A stretch of DNA of 48,765 nucleotides. Origin: Chloroflexota bacterium. Its GTDB lineage: Bacteria; Chloroflexota; Dehalococcoidia; Lucifugimonadales; G022566795. The notes beneath the pieces were generated by a model. That model did not search any database. It had not been told where the DNA came from and worked only from the letters and a program-made list of their open reading frames with translations. Shown here one piece after another: positions 23,605-31,633 of this stretch. The translations under genes and the position numbers were made by a program. The number at the start of each line of letters is the position of its first letter. Positions within the stretch are counted from its first letter, which is position 1. Location of the stretch: positions 1 to 48,765 of the forward strand of contig JADFIF010000005.1 of assembly GCA_022566795.1 (NCBI GenBank), read 5' to 3'.

Positions 23605-24231
23605 TCAAGCGTGCGACGTGCCGGAGGGATTGCTCGGACCCTCGTACCGCATTTCTGGCGAGAGCTGGCCGATGATGCCCATCGCGGCCAGCACACGCTG
23701 GACCACGAAGTCGACGATGTCGTCGATCGTCTTGAGCGCGAGGTAGAAGGGCGGCTCCGGCGGTAGAATGGTGACGCCGAGCCGGGCCAGCGACGCCATG
23801 TTCTCGAGATGGATGGCGTTCAGCGGCGTTTCGCGCGGCACCAGCACCAGGGGGCGGCGCTCCTTGAGGCAGACGTCTGCGGCGCGGCGCACGAGGTTGT
23901 CCGCCAGCCCGTGCGCTATCGCGGCGACGGTCGCCATGCTGCAGGGCACGATGGCCATTCCCAGCGTCGGAAAGGTGCCGCTGGCGATGGGCGCCCGTAG
24001 GTCCGCGGCGGCGTAGTAGGCGAAGTCTTCGCTGTCGCTCCAGCGCTCCAACGCGGCGCCGAAGGACTCGTCCATCTCCTCCTGCCAGACCATCCGCGCG
24101 GCCGAGGATGCCGTGGCGATGACCGGCACGCCCATGGCCAGGAGGCGGTCGATGGCCGCGCGCGCAAGCACCGAGCCGCTGGCGCCGGTAATCCCGATGA
24201 TAGCGGGGTGACGCTGTCCGTTCTCAGTCAC
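23605..24231 (-). CDS. ubiX: UbiX-family flavin prenyltransferase
   Basis: 208 aa. Makes prenylated FMN, the cofactor of UbiD decarboxylases. Motifs: FMN-binding IIGITGASGSVLARAAIDRL, IVPCSMATVAAIAHGLADN with the conserved PCSMAT, LVPRETPLNAIHLENM and ILPPEPPFY. Last gene of the CinA-NMNAT, ubiD, ubiA, ubiX series. The UbiD target of the cofactor is encoded two genes upstream. A MITE A copy lies between it and ubiA, which may reduce read-through. Confidence 0.93.
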   Translation of the reverse strand: MTENGQRHPAIIGITGASGSVLARAAIDRLLAMGVPVIATASSAARMVWQEEMDESFGAALERWSDSEDFAYYAAADLRAPIASGTFPTLGMAIVPCSMATVAAIAHGLADNLVRRAADVCLKERRPLVLVPRETPLNAIHLENMASLARLGVTILPPEPPFYLALKTIDDIVDFVVQRVLAAMGIIGQLSPEMRYEGPSNPSGTSHA

Positions 24232-24301
24232 TGTTTACCTCGTCCCATCCAATTTCGATTCGAGCGGAAGGTTATGCCCTCGCCTAGAGGGCTTCCGAAA
24301 C

Positions 24302-24451
24302 CTAAAAGGTTGCTAAAAACCCTTTCGACCATCCCCCTGACCCCCTTCCTGGCCAGGAAGGGGGAAGAAAATTATGTCTGAGGGACACCCTCAGACTCCC
24401 GACAGAGGGGCTCAGCCCCTCTGCACTCCCCATTTTTCATCAGCTTGGTAG
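24302..24451. repeat. MITE family A, copy A3 between ubiA and ubiX
   Basis: 150 bases. Left end CTAAAAGGTTGCTAAAAACC, right end CATTTTTCATCAGCTTGGTAG. The 24-base perfect palindrome is at 24341-24364, then CTGAGGGACACCCTCAG and AGAGGGGCTCAGCCCCTCT hairpins. It ends eight bases from the ubiA stop codon and 70 bases from the ubiX start. Confidence 0.85.
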
Positions 24452-24459
24452 TACGCTCC

Positions 24460-25293
24460 CTACACGAAAAGCGCGGCCAGCGTCGCCGCCAGCATTGTCG
24501 TCGAGACGTACGCGTTGATTCGACCGAATGACCTGTCGAGCCGCGAGAGGTCGGTAGGGGAGATGAGGCGGTGCTTGTAGACCAACAGCCCGGTGGCGAC
24601 GGCCAGCCCGAGGAAGTAGGGGAAGGCCAGCTCCATCCAGAGGCCGAGGGATAGCATGCATACCATGGCCAGTGCGTCCAGAGCCCGCGCCCACCGGAAC
24701 GCCCCGGCGATGCCGAACCTGCGCGCGACGGAGTGGTACCCCTCGCGCCGGTGAAATTCGTAGTCTTGCGTGTGGTACAGGATATCGAAGCTCCCGGCCC
24801 ACAGGGCGACAGAAAGGGAAAGCAGCACGGGCTGCCACTGGAGCCGGCCGGTGACTCCTATCCAGGCCGCCGAGGGCGATATGGCCAGCGCCCAGCCCAG
24901 GAGGAGGTTGGCGGTCCACGTGAAGCGCTTGGTTAGCGGGTAGAGCACGAGGTAAGCCACAGCCACCGGCGCCAGGGCCAGCGCCAGCGAGTTCAGCTGC
25001 GCCGCGGCGAAGATGAAGATGCCGAGGGATGCCAGCGCAAACGCGGCCAGCTCGCCGACCTTCAGGCGGCCACTGGGCAGGTGCCTGCCGGCGGAGCGAG
25101 GGTTGCGCGCGTCGATGTGCCGGTCGATGATCCGGTTGGCCGACATGCCAACGGTGCGGGCGCTTACCATGGCGACGGTGATCCAGGCGAACTGGTGCCA
25201 CGTGGGCAGTCCGTCCGCCGCGAGCACCATCCCGATGTAGGCGAAGGGCAGCGCGAAGATGCTCTCATGAAAGGTGATGGCCCCCAGGAACAT
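24460..25293 (-). CDS. ubiA: UbiA-family prenyltransferase (MqnP-like)
   Basis: About 277 aa, with eight or nine membrane helices. The two Asp-rich prenyl-diphosphate motifs are visible: NRIIDRHIDARNPRSAG and DILYHTQDYEFHRREGYHS. TFHESIFALPFAYIGMVLA is the typical N-terminal helix. With ubiD and ubiX beside it, it fits the futalosine menaquinone route (prenylation of dihydroxynaphthoate, then decarboxylation). The start is uncertain: the ATG at 25293 is used here but lacks a good ribosome site. A CTG at 25336-25338 overlaps the ubiD TGA, has GGGAG eight bases upstream and would add 15 residues. Confidence 0.9.
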   Translation of the reverse strand: MFLGAITFHESIFALPFAYIGMVLAADGLPTWHQFAWITVAMVSARTVGMSANRIIDRHIDARNPRSAGRHLPSGRLKVGELAAFALASLGIFIFAAAQLNSLALALAPVAVAYLVLYPLTKRFTWTANLLLGWALAISPSAAWIGVTGRLQWQPVLLSLSVALWAGSFDILYHTQDYEFHRREGYHSVARRFGIAGAFRWARALDALAMVCMLSLGLWMELAFPYFLGLAVATGLLVYKHRLISPTDLSRLDRSFGRINAYVSTTMLAATLAALFV

Positions 25294-25334
25294 CGCGCTC
25301 TTGTGGACGACCGGGGTCGATGTTCTTGTCGCGG

Positions 25335-26789
25335 TCAGAGTCCGTACTCCCGCCACCTGCCGTCGACCAGGCGTTTGATCTCGTCGCTCATCACGATGTC
25401 CGGGGGCCACTCACGGAGGCGTCCGTCGGCCCGTCCCTTGGCGGTGGCGTCGATCCCCATCTTGCTGCCGTACTTCGGCACCGCCGTGGCGTGGTCGAGG
25501 TCGTCGATGGGGCCCTGCGCGAAGACGATATCGTTGGCCGGGTCGATATTGTTGGTGACCCTCCAGGCGACCTCCGAGAGGTTCTGTACGTCCACGAAGT
25601 GGTCGACGATCACGATGGTCTTGGCGAGCATCAGCAGCCCCAGGCCCCACATGGCGTGCATGACCTTCTGGGGATGGCCTGGGAACTCCTTCTTGACGGA
25701 GACCAAGACGAGGTTGTGAAAGATGCCCTCCGCGGGCATGTTCATGTCCACGACCTCCGGCAGCGTCATTTGAAGCGCGGGGAGCATCATGCGCTCGACG
25801 GCCTTCCCCATGAAGAAGTCTTCTGTCGGCGGCCTCCCGACGATCGTCGTCGGGTAGATGGGCTGCTGTCTGTGGGTGATGGCCGTCAGGTGAAAGACGG
25901 GATACTCCTCCGGCGGCGAGTAGTAGCCCGTATGATCGCCGAAAGGCCCCTCGGGACGAAGCTCCCCCGGGACCACGTAGCCCTCCAGCACGAACTCGGC
26001 ATGGGCCGGCGCCTCGAGGTCGATGGTCTGGCACCTGACCATCTCGACGGCCTCCTCCCGCACGAATCCGGCCGCCGCGATCTCGTCCATGTCGGGCGGC
26101 AGGGGCAGCGCGCCCGTCCACATCGTCGCCGGGTCGCCGCCAAGCGCCACCGCGACGTCCAGACGCTCGAGCCGCTGCTCCTCTCCCAGCCTGTAGTGGT
26201 GCGCGCCCACTTTGTGGGTCTGCCAGTGCATGCCCGCCGTGTGCGAGTCGTAGATCTGCATGCGGTAGATCCCGACGTTGCGCCTGCCGGAGACCGGGTC
26301 GCGGCTGATAACCAGCGGCAGCGTAATGAACCTCCCGCCGTCCATCGGCCAGCACTTGAGCGCCGGCAGCATGTTGAGGTCCGCGTCCGCGCCCTTGAGT
26401 ACGACATCCTGGCATGGCCCGCGGCCCACCGTCTTTGGCTGCGTTCTGGCCACTCCGACGAGGTCTCCGAGGGTGCGCACCTTGTTTATCAGTCCGGAGG
26501 GCGGAGCCTGTACCAAGCTGAGCAGCTTGCGGACCCTGTCGGCGAGCTCGTCGATGTGCTCGACCCCCAGGGCCCACGCCATCCGCTGATGGGTGCCGAA
26601 GAGGTTGATCGCGATGGGGGTTTCGTAGCCGCTGACGTTCTCGAAGAGTAGCGCGGGTCCGCCTGACTTGACGGTCCGGTCCGCGATCTCGGTGATCTCC
26701 AGATCGCGGCTCACGGACGACTTGATCCGGAGAAGCTGGCCTTTTTCGTCAAGGAAGGCTATGAAGCCGCGGAGGTCTCTGAACTTCAT
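25335..26789 (-). CDS. ubiD: UbiD-family (prenyl-FMN) decarboxylase
   Basis: 484 aa. Reversible non-oxidative decarboxylase of aromatic or unsaturated acids. N-terminal MKFRDLRGFIAFLDEKGQLL, PALLFENVSGYETPIAINLF, RNVGIYRMQIYDSHTAGMHW and the cofactor/active-site region GELRPEGPFGDHTGYYSPPE are characteristic. Its start overlaps the stop of the upstream CinA-NMNAT gene by four bases (ATGA). Given ubiA and ubiX next to it, the likely substrate is a prenylated naphthoate in menaquinone synthesis (MqnL role), though UbiD proteins vary widely. Confidence 0.93.
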   Translation of the reverse strand: MKFRDLRGFIAFLDEKGQLLRIKSSVSRDLEITEIADRTVKSGGPALLFENVSGYETPIAINLFGTHQRMAWALGVEHIDELADRVRKLLSLVQAPPSGLINKVRTLGDLVGVARTQPKTVGRGPCQDVVLKGADADLNMLPALKCWPMDGGRFITLPLVISRDPVSGRRNVGIYRMQIYDSHTAGMHWQTHKVGAHHYRLGEEQRLERLDVAVALGGDPATMWTGALPLPPDMDEIAAAGFVREEAVEMVRCQTIDLEAPAHAEFVLEGYVVPGELRPEGPFGDHTGYYSPPEEYPVFHLTAITHRQQPIYPTTIVGRPPTEDFFMGKAVERMMLPALQMTLPEVVDMNMPAEGIFHNLVLVSVKKEFPGHPQKVMHAMWGLGLLMLAKTIVIVDHFVDVQNLSEVAWRVTNNIDPANDIVFAQGPIDDLDHATAVPKYGSKMGIDATAKGRADGRLREWPPDIVMSDEIKRLVDGRWREYGL

Positions 26790-27937
26790 GCTGTTCCCTT
26801 GCTGGCAGAACCGCGCAGCTCGGTCGAGGAGATGTCGTGCCGGAAGGCGCTCTCAGGTATGGAGCGAAACATCCGCCCAAACCCGGCCGGGACCGCGACA
26901 TCGTCGACGGTGTGGAACTGCACTCCGTCCGCGCGGCCGGCGACGAGAAACGAGCATCCCAGACCGCGCATCTCTTCCAGCGCCAAAAGCATCTGCGTGC
27001 TGCTGCCGTGGTAGTACTTGGGGTCCACGAGTCGCGCCATCGTGTCCCACCCTACCACGAATGTGCAGCCTGGAAAGAGCCTGGCCTTCTCGAAGAAGAC
27101 CGGCGCCCGCGTCAGCACCAAACGTTCATTGCCCCTGAGCTGGCTCGCCCTGGCGCGGACCTCGCTTTTGGCCAGGGGTGGCTTGTCGACGTTCGTGACC
27201 GATAGCTCGAAGGTGACATCGACGCCGAGTATCTTCGATGCCGCGTCTGCAAGCTGCCTGTGGCCCTCGTGCAGCGGGTCGAAGGACCCCGCCAGCACGG
27301 CGCCGGGCACGGGCTCATCAGCGGCCACCCTCCCGTCTCCCTCAAGCGTTGCCGTCGAGATGTGGCCCGCGATAAGCGCCTCGACGCCGTCTATGTAGGA
27401 GACGCGACAGACTTCGACGCGCTCGTCGTGCCCTAGCTCGAGCGGCAGGTCGAAGCTAATGCCGCTGGTCTCCGCGAGCGCGCGCATCACCAGCAGGCTG
27501 ACGACGCGGTCCTCGCCGGCGCGGTCTCGCAATCCCTTGGTCAGCGTCAGGCTATACGTCGTCGCCCCGGTCGCGTCCCAGGCGCAAACGTAGCATCTGT
27601 GGTCCCCGCGCTTTGGACGGTCGGAGGCGATGGCCGCGGTGGACGCTACCCCCGCCACGTGCTCGTTGCCGGGCCTCAGCCGCACCGCTCGGCGATAGGC
27701 TAGCCGGGCCATCTGCTCAGCCGTCTCCGCGCTGACGAGCTGCGCGGGCTCGTGTCCCAGATATTCGACGAGCGAGGCCGAGGCATACGGGACGAGGATT
27801 TCCAGGACGGTCCGGGAGGCCCCGGGCACCTGGAGCAGCCACGAGGTCGATTGGGTTCCCGCCCCGGCCACGACTATGACCGCCATCGTGCCGCAGGCGT
27901 GGAGTTTCTCCGTCAGCCTGTTGATTTCCGCGTCCAT
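26786..27937 (-). CDS. CinA-like domain fused to an NMN adenylyltransferase-like domain
   Basis: 383 aa, two domains. Residues about 10-155 resemble the CinA C-terminal (PncC, NMN amidohydrolase) fold: VPGASRTVLEILVPYASASL, LVSAETAEQMARLAYRRAV and GVASTAAIASDRPKRGDHR. The usual AESCTGG nucleophile loop reads AGAGTQSTS, so activity is doubtful. Residues about 205-378 are a nucleotidyltransferase with the HxGH-type signature GSFDPLHEGHRQL and the ATP-binding ISSTELR near the end. The ATG at 27937 is chosen over a GTG seven codons upstream. First gene of the ubiD-ubiA-ubiX series. It may activate or remodel a pyridine or other nucleotide; the true substrate is unknown. Confidence 0.8.
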   Translation of the reverse strand: MDAEINRLTEKLHACGTMAVIVVAGAGTQSTSWLLQVPGASRTVLEILVPYASASLVEYLGHEPAQLVSAETAEQMARLAYRRAVRLRPGNEHVAGVASTAAIASDRPKRGDHRCYVCAWDATGATTYSLTLTKGLRDRAGEDRVVSLLVMRALAETSGISFDLPLELGHDERVEVCRVSYIDGVEALIAGHISTATLEGDGRVAADEPVPGAVLAGSFDPLHEGHRQLADAASKILGVDVTFELSVTNVDKPPLAKSEVRARASQLRGNERLVLTRAPVFFEKARLFPGCTFVVGWDTMARLVDPKYYHGSSTQMLLALEEMRGLGCSFLVAGRADGVQFHTVDDVAVPAGFGRMFRSIPESAFRHDISSTELRGSASKGTA

Positions 27938-27971
27938 GAGTACCCTCACCGAATGCACGCGACGGCGCGCT

Positions 27972-27986
27972 CAACTACTATAGTTG
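27972..27986. promoter_or_regulatory. Dyad in the divergent promoter region
   Basis: CAACTA-CTA-TAGTTG (27972-27986) lies between the divergent CinA-NMNAT and lipoprotein genes. It contains TATAGT on both strands, so it could serve as a -10 box in either direction or as an operator. No clear -35 is seen. Confidence 0.3.
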
Positions 27987-28118
27987 TGGGAGAGGATATC
28001 GTGCAACCAACGGCGGGGTCGTGGCGACGGCCGATCCCCGGTTGGCTCCGCTGATGGGCCGCCGCGAGGACGGCGGATCAATATCGAACAGGCGTCGGGA
28101 GTAGTCCCGCAATCGCGC

Positions 28119-29696
28119 ATGGCTTTGTTGAGACTCTGCGTCCTGATGTTTCTTGTGGCTGTGGTGGCGGCCTGCGGCGGCGGTGCACCGAGGGGTGGCC
28201 AACCGGCGGGGGGCGAGGTCGTGCCTTCTCGCCTGCCTCGTATTGCACGGATCTCGCCCGCACAGGCTGACCGCTCGCCTGCACAAGAGGAGACTCCCCG
28301 GGCGATGCCTGTGCAGGCGAGCGGCGAGTCCCTTGAGCTTTCCTCGACGTCGGACGCTCCCCCTGGCGGCGCACTGACGATCGCGTATCGCGCGGGTAGC
28401 TTCCTCCCGAAAAGGCTGGAGGCTCCGGCCGGTCAGACAGTGACCTTTGTCAACGAGTCCGACGCACCGATGTGGCCTGCATCCAACATTCACCCCACCC
28501 ACGAGATACTGCCAGGCTTCGACGCCAAGAGTCCGATTGAGCCGGGGGAGTCCTGGACGTTCGTGTTCGAAGAGGTTGGGTTCTGGAGGTACCACAACCA
28601 CCTTTCGCCCTCTGAGAGCGGCATCGTCGTCGCTACGGGCGAGCCCCGGACCGCGAGGGCTGAGCCGCTGCTGATCGACCCCCGCGAGCTGACCTTCGAG
28701 GACGTCGGCGCTGCGTCAGCGCAGGACGTGATTGATCTGTTCCGGGACGACACGCTGCTCAACGCCTTCGTCAAGAGGTATGGCCCCGCCGCTACGGTGC
28801 GCATCCTCTCGGAGAACGCGCACAGCGTCGGCGTCGACTGCCACCAGAGAGCGCACGTGATGGGCAGGCTGGCGTACGAGCAGTTCGGCGCGATCGCATT
28901 CTCGCTGTCGGGTCACGAGTGCCACTCCGGCGGCTACCACGGCGCCACCGAGGCGTTCTTTCGCGACCGCGGGACGTCGCACCTGCAGTCGGATATCGGC
29001 GTGGTCTGTGGCGCCGGCCTGAACGACTTCTTTCGGCACCAGTGCGTCCACGGCATCGGCCACGGGCTGATGGCGTGGACGAGCTACGAGATCTTCGATG
29101 CGCTGGAGCTGTGCGACCTGCTGGGGGCCGTGTCCGATCAGCAGTCGTGCTTCTCCGGCGTGTTCATGGAGAACGTCGGGGGTGGGCTGTCGGGCTCTAT
29201 GGGCCACTTCTCGGAGTTCCTGTCAGACGACCCGCACTTTCCCTGCAACATCCTCGACGACCGGTACGTGGTGCCGTGCTACTTCTTCCAGAGCTCCCGA
29301 ATGATTCAGGTTTTCGGAGGCGATTTCGAGCGGCTGGCCGCAGCGTGCGCCGAGGCGCCTGCCGTCGCCCATGCCGTCTGCTTCGGTAGCATGGGGCGAG
29401 ACGTCGGTGGGGTCACAAGGGGTGACCCCGAGCGCGCGATTCGGCTCTGCTCCCACGCCGAGGACCCGGCGAACCGACTCGATTGCCTGGACGGCGCCGT
29501 CCAGGACTCCTTTTGGGACCCTGCCGGAGCCGACAACGCGTTGGGTTTCTGTCAGACTTTGGAGGGAGACGAGGAAAAACGGCGGTGCTACTCGACGATC
29601 GTGGAAAGGGCGGGCTTCGTCCTCGACGATACACTGGCCCTCGAGGGGTTTTGCGGCAGGGTAGAGGCGGGCTATCGGGACGGCTGCGGATTATGA
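28119..29696 (+). CDS. Secreted lipoprotein: cupredoxin-like domain plus Cys/His-rich repeat domain
   Basis: 525 aa, not a family I can name as a whole. The signal peptide ends in a lipobox (FLVAVVAAC, Cys19), so it is anchored outside the membrane. After a low-complexity linker, residues about 84-175 form a cupredoxin-like sandwich (LEAPAGQTVTFVNESDAPMW ... GFWRYHNHLSP) with His125, His128, His159 and His161 as possible metal ligands but no canonical Cys. Residues about 235-320 carry three Cys-His clusters: CHQRAHVMG, HECHSGGYHGA and HQCVHGIGHGL. From residue 297 on, cysteines come in pairs 11-12 residues apart; the first Cys of each falls at 297, 332, 376, 410, 444, 478 and 512, the last five exactly 34 residues apart. 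This suggests stacked helical hairpins, each closed by a disulfide. The ATG at 28119 is the start that gives the signal peptide. Confidence 0.8.
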   Translation: MALLRLCVLMFLVAVVAACGGGAPRGGQPAGGEVVPSRLPRIARISPAQADRSPAQEETPRAMPVQASGESLELSSTSDAPPGGALTIAYRAGSFLPKRLEAPAGQTVTFVNESDAPMWPASNIHPTHEILPGFDAKSPIEPGESWTFVFEEVGFWRYHNHLSPSESGIVVATGEPRTARAEPLLIDPRELTFEDVGAASAQDVIDLFRDDTLLNAFVKRYGPAATVRILSENAHSVGVDCHQRAHVMGRLAYEQFGAIAFSLSGHECHSGGYHGATEAFFRDRGTSHLQSDIGVVCGAGLNDFFRHQCVHGIGHGLMAWTSYEIFDALELCDLLGAVSDQQSCFSGVFMENVGGGLSGSMGHFSEFLSDDPHFPCNILDDRYVVPCYFFQSSRMIQVFGGDFERLAAACAEAPAVAHAVCFGSMGRDVGGVTRGDPERAIRLCSHAEDPANRLDCLDGAVQDSFWDPAGADNALGFCQTLEGDEEKRRCYSTIVERAGFVLDDTLALEGFCGRVEAGYRDGCGL

Positions 29697-29714
29697 CGCG
29701 CCTTGCGAGACATT

Positions 29715-31394
29715 CTACCTGTTCGATCTTCGTAGGAACGTGTACGACAGGCCGCCGATGATTCCGGCTGCCGCGATGAGGGCGATAAGAATGGCTGAGA
29801 TCGTTGGCCCGCCGGAGTCCTCCTCCTCGCCCGCGCCCACATCCCCCGCCTCCGGCGTAGGCTCCCCGATGACAGGTGCGGGCGTTAAGACGGGTGCCGA
29901 CGCCGCGATCATCGCCTCCACGTCGGCGTGCTGACCTGAGGCTACCGAGATCTGCTCGTCCCCTACCATGATTACGATGGTGTCGGCGTTGGTGGCAGGC
30001 GCGTCGAACGTAACCGCCACGGCGTCGAACGTCAGCTCGTTCCCCCGGCCAATGCTGGCCACGGCTTCTGTACCATCCTCCGCGACGAACATCACCTCGA
30101 CGGAGCCTGCGAGCACCTCGATGGTAACGCTTCCGCAGGTGACGATGATGACGTCACCCGCGTCGAGGGTGATAACAGCGGCGCCCTCGCACACGGTGAC
30201 TGTGGCCGGCTTTCGGCCCCTGGAGGTCACGTCGGCGATGATGAGAACGCCGTCTCTCTCGTCTGCCGCGTCGGTGACGATCAGTACCTGATCGCCTTTG
30301 TCTACGACGACGCCTCTCGTTTTGCCATCGCTAAAATCGTTGGAGTTGGGACCTCCGGTGTCGACGATATCCGCGATGCCGTTACCGTCGCGGTCCGGCG
30401 GCATGACCGCTAGAAACGGAGGAGCTGAGCGTGACGGGGCTGGCGTCGTCGTGGGTGTCGCCCGAGGCGGAGATGGCGTGGCCCGAGGCGGAGATGGTGT
30501 CGCCCGAGGCGGAGATGGCGTGGCCCGAGGCGGCTCCGGAGTCGGCGTCGCGCTTGCTGTCGCTGTGGCGGTGGCGGTCGCGGTTGCCGCCGCGGTGGCG
30601 GTCGGAGTCGGCGTGTTCGTCGGCGTCGGCGTGGGCGTTGGAGTCGGAGTTGGCGTGCTCGTCGGCGTCGGCGTGGGCGTGGCGAAGGAGAAACTTACGA
30701 CCGGGCTTCGAGATTCAGCGCACCCATTGGCATCCACAGCAATAACCACGAGCTGTCCCTGATAGGACCCAGCCGTAGTGGGCGTCCAGTCTACTGTGTA
30801 CGTTATCCTGCCGCCGACTCCGGTGGCCTTGAACTGCCCGCTACCGGTCACTCCCAACCCGGGCAGTGTGCCGCCGCTCAGGAACCCTTGACTGAGCGTG
30901 CCCCCGGGGAGAGTCGATGGGAGCGTATCCCCCGGCAGCGTGCCGGATGGAAGGGCGCCTGAACAGGTCGAGGATGGGAGCGTTCCAGCCGGGAGGGTGC
31001 CCGAGGGAAGAGTTCCTCCTCCAGGCAGTGTGCCGCCGGGAGCTGTCAGATTCACCCACACCACGGTGGCCGATAGCGAGGTGCCGCTGGCGCCCACCGC
31101 CGATATCAGGTTGAAGGTGCCCTGCTCTAGCGGTAGCGCCACGTCGAGGTCTTGAGTGCTAGGCCCCGCCACCACCAGCGCGACCTGGTGGATGAAAACC
31201 TCTTCTCCTTCCGAGAAGTCGACTGTGCCTGTAAACCTCGTGGTCCCTCCGACTGTGTAGGAGCTGGCGTTGGTCGACAGTGCGATGTCGGTGTTGCGGA
31301 CGACCCCCTGTACGACTCCACGGTTCACGAGGATTCCCACGGCGATGAGCACGAGCAGCAGCGCACCGAAGTACAGAAGAGGATTTTTGATCAT
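29715..31394 (-). CDS. Large repetitive surface-anchored protein
   Basis: 559 aa, function unknown. Residues 5-25 are an N-terminal hydrophobic segment (signal or anchor). A beta-rich region to about 120 is followed by a run of GTLP units (about 120-180: GTLPGGGTLPSGTLPAGTLP), another beta domain to about 238, a long Thr-Pro spacer (about 240-285) and a proline repeat RATPSPP in four rounds (about 289-316). A calcium-like DRDGNGIAD segment, then beta strands resembling barrier or FecR-like repeats (about 345-490), and a C-terminal helix with RRSNR complete it. The layout suggests a wall-less surface protein held away from the membrane by the TP stalk. It is convergent with the lipoprotein (18-base gap). 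Confidence 0.75.
   Translation of the reverse strand: MIKNPLLYFGALLLVLIAVGILVNRGVVQGVVRNTDIALSTNASSYTVGGTTRFTGTVDFSEGEEVFIHQVALVVAGPSTQDLDVALPLEQGTFNLISAVGASGTSLSATVVWVNLTAPGGTLPGGGTLPSGTLPAGTLPSSTCSGALPSGTLPGDTLPSTLPGGTLSQGFLSGGTLPGLGVTGSGQFKATGVGGRITYTVDWTPTTAGSYQGQLVVIAVDANGCAESRSPVVSFSFATPTPTPTSTPTPTPTPTPTPTNTPTPTATAAATATATATATASATPTPEPPRATPSPPRATPSPPRATPSPPRATPTTTPAPSRSAPPFLAVMPPDRDGNGIADIVDTGGPNSNDFSDGKTRGVVVDKGDQVLIVTDAADERDGVLIIADVTSRGRKPATVTVCEGAAVITLDAGDVIIVTCGSVTIEVLAGSVEVMFVAEDGTEAVASIGRGNELTFDAVAVTFDAPATNADTIVIMVGDEQISVASGQHADVEAMIAASAPVLTPAPVIGEPTPEAGDVGAGEEEDSGGPTISAILIALIAAAGIIGGLSYTFLRRSNR
30460..30537. repeat. 21-base tandem repeat encoding RATPSPP
   Basis: About 3.7 copies of a 21-base unit (GCCCGAGGCGGAGATGGCGT plus one base) at 30460, 30481, 30502 and 30523, nearly identical at the DNA level, inside the surface-protein gene. 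Next to it (about 30600-30680) is a GTCGGCGTGGGC-type repeat coding the Thr-Pro stalk. Confidence 0.85.
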
Positions 31395-31633
31395 CTGATA
31401 AGAACCACGCTACGTTCGCGCCGTTGCTACGCTCTACTTCGGCGCTTGAGTTCTTATCAACCAAGCGAGAGCCACCGAAACCACACATTTCGGGTAGTCG
31501 GGGGCGGCTGTGCACGGCTAGGGTGAGCCGGAGGCGCTCGGTTCGTGACAAGTACCGGGGTTACGGCGAGAGTTCAGGGAGTGCCGGTGAGCCCGCAGGG
31601 AGCGGTGTGCCATCCAGCGGTGACGGGGGGCGT

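Noticed and set aside
22924-23766. 280-codon plus-strand open frame through the repeat array
   Set aside because: Composed of repeat sequence read through; no domain, no ribosome site, and it runs into ubiX on the opposite strand.
27984-28118. N-terminal extension of the lipoprotein upstream of 28119
   Set aside because: It would bury the signal peptide and lipobox; the Met at 28119 places them correctly.
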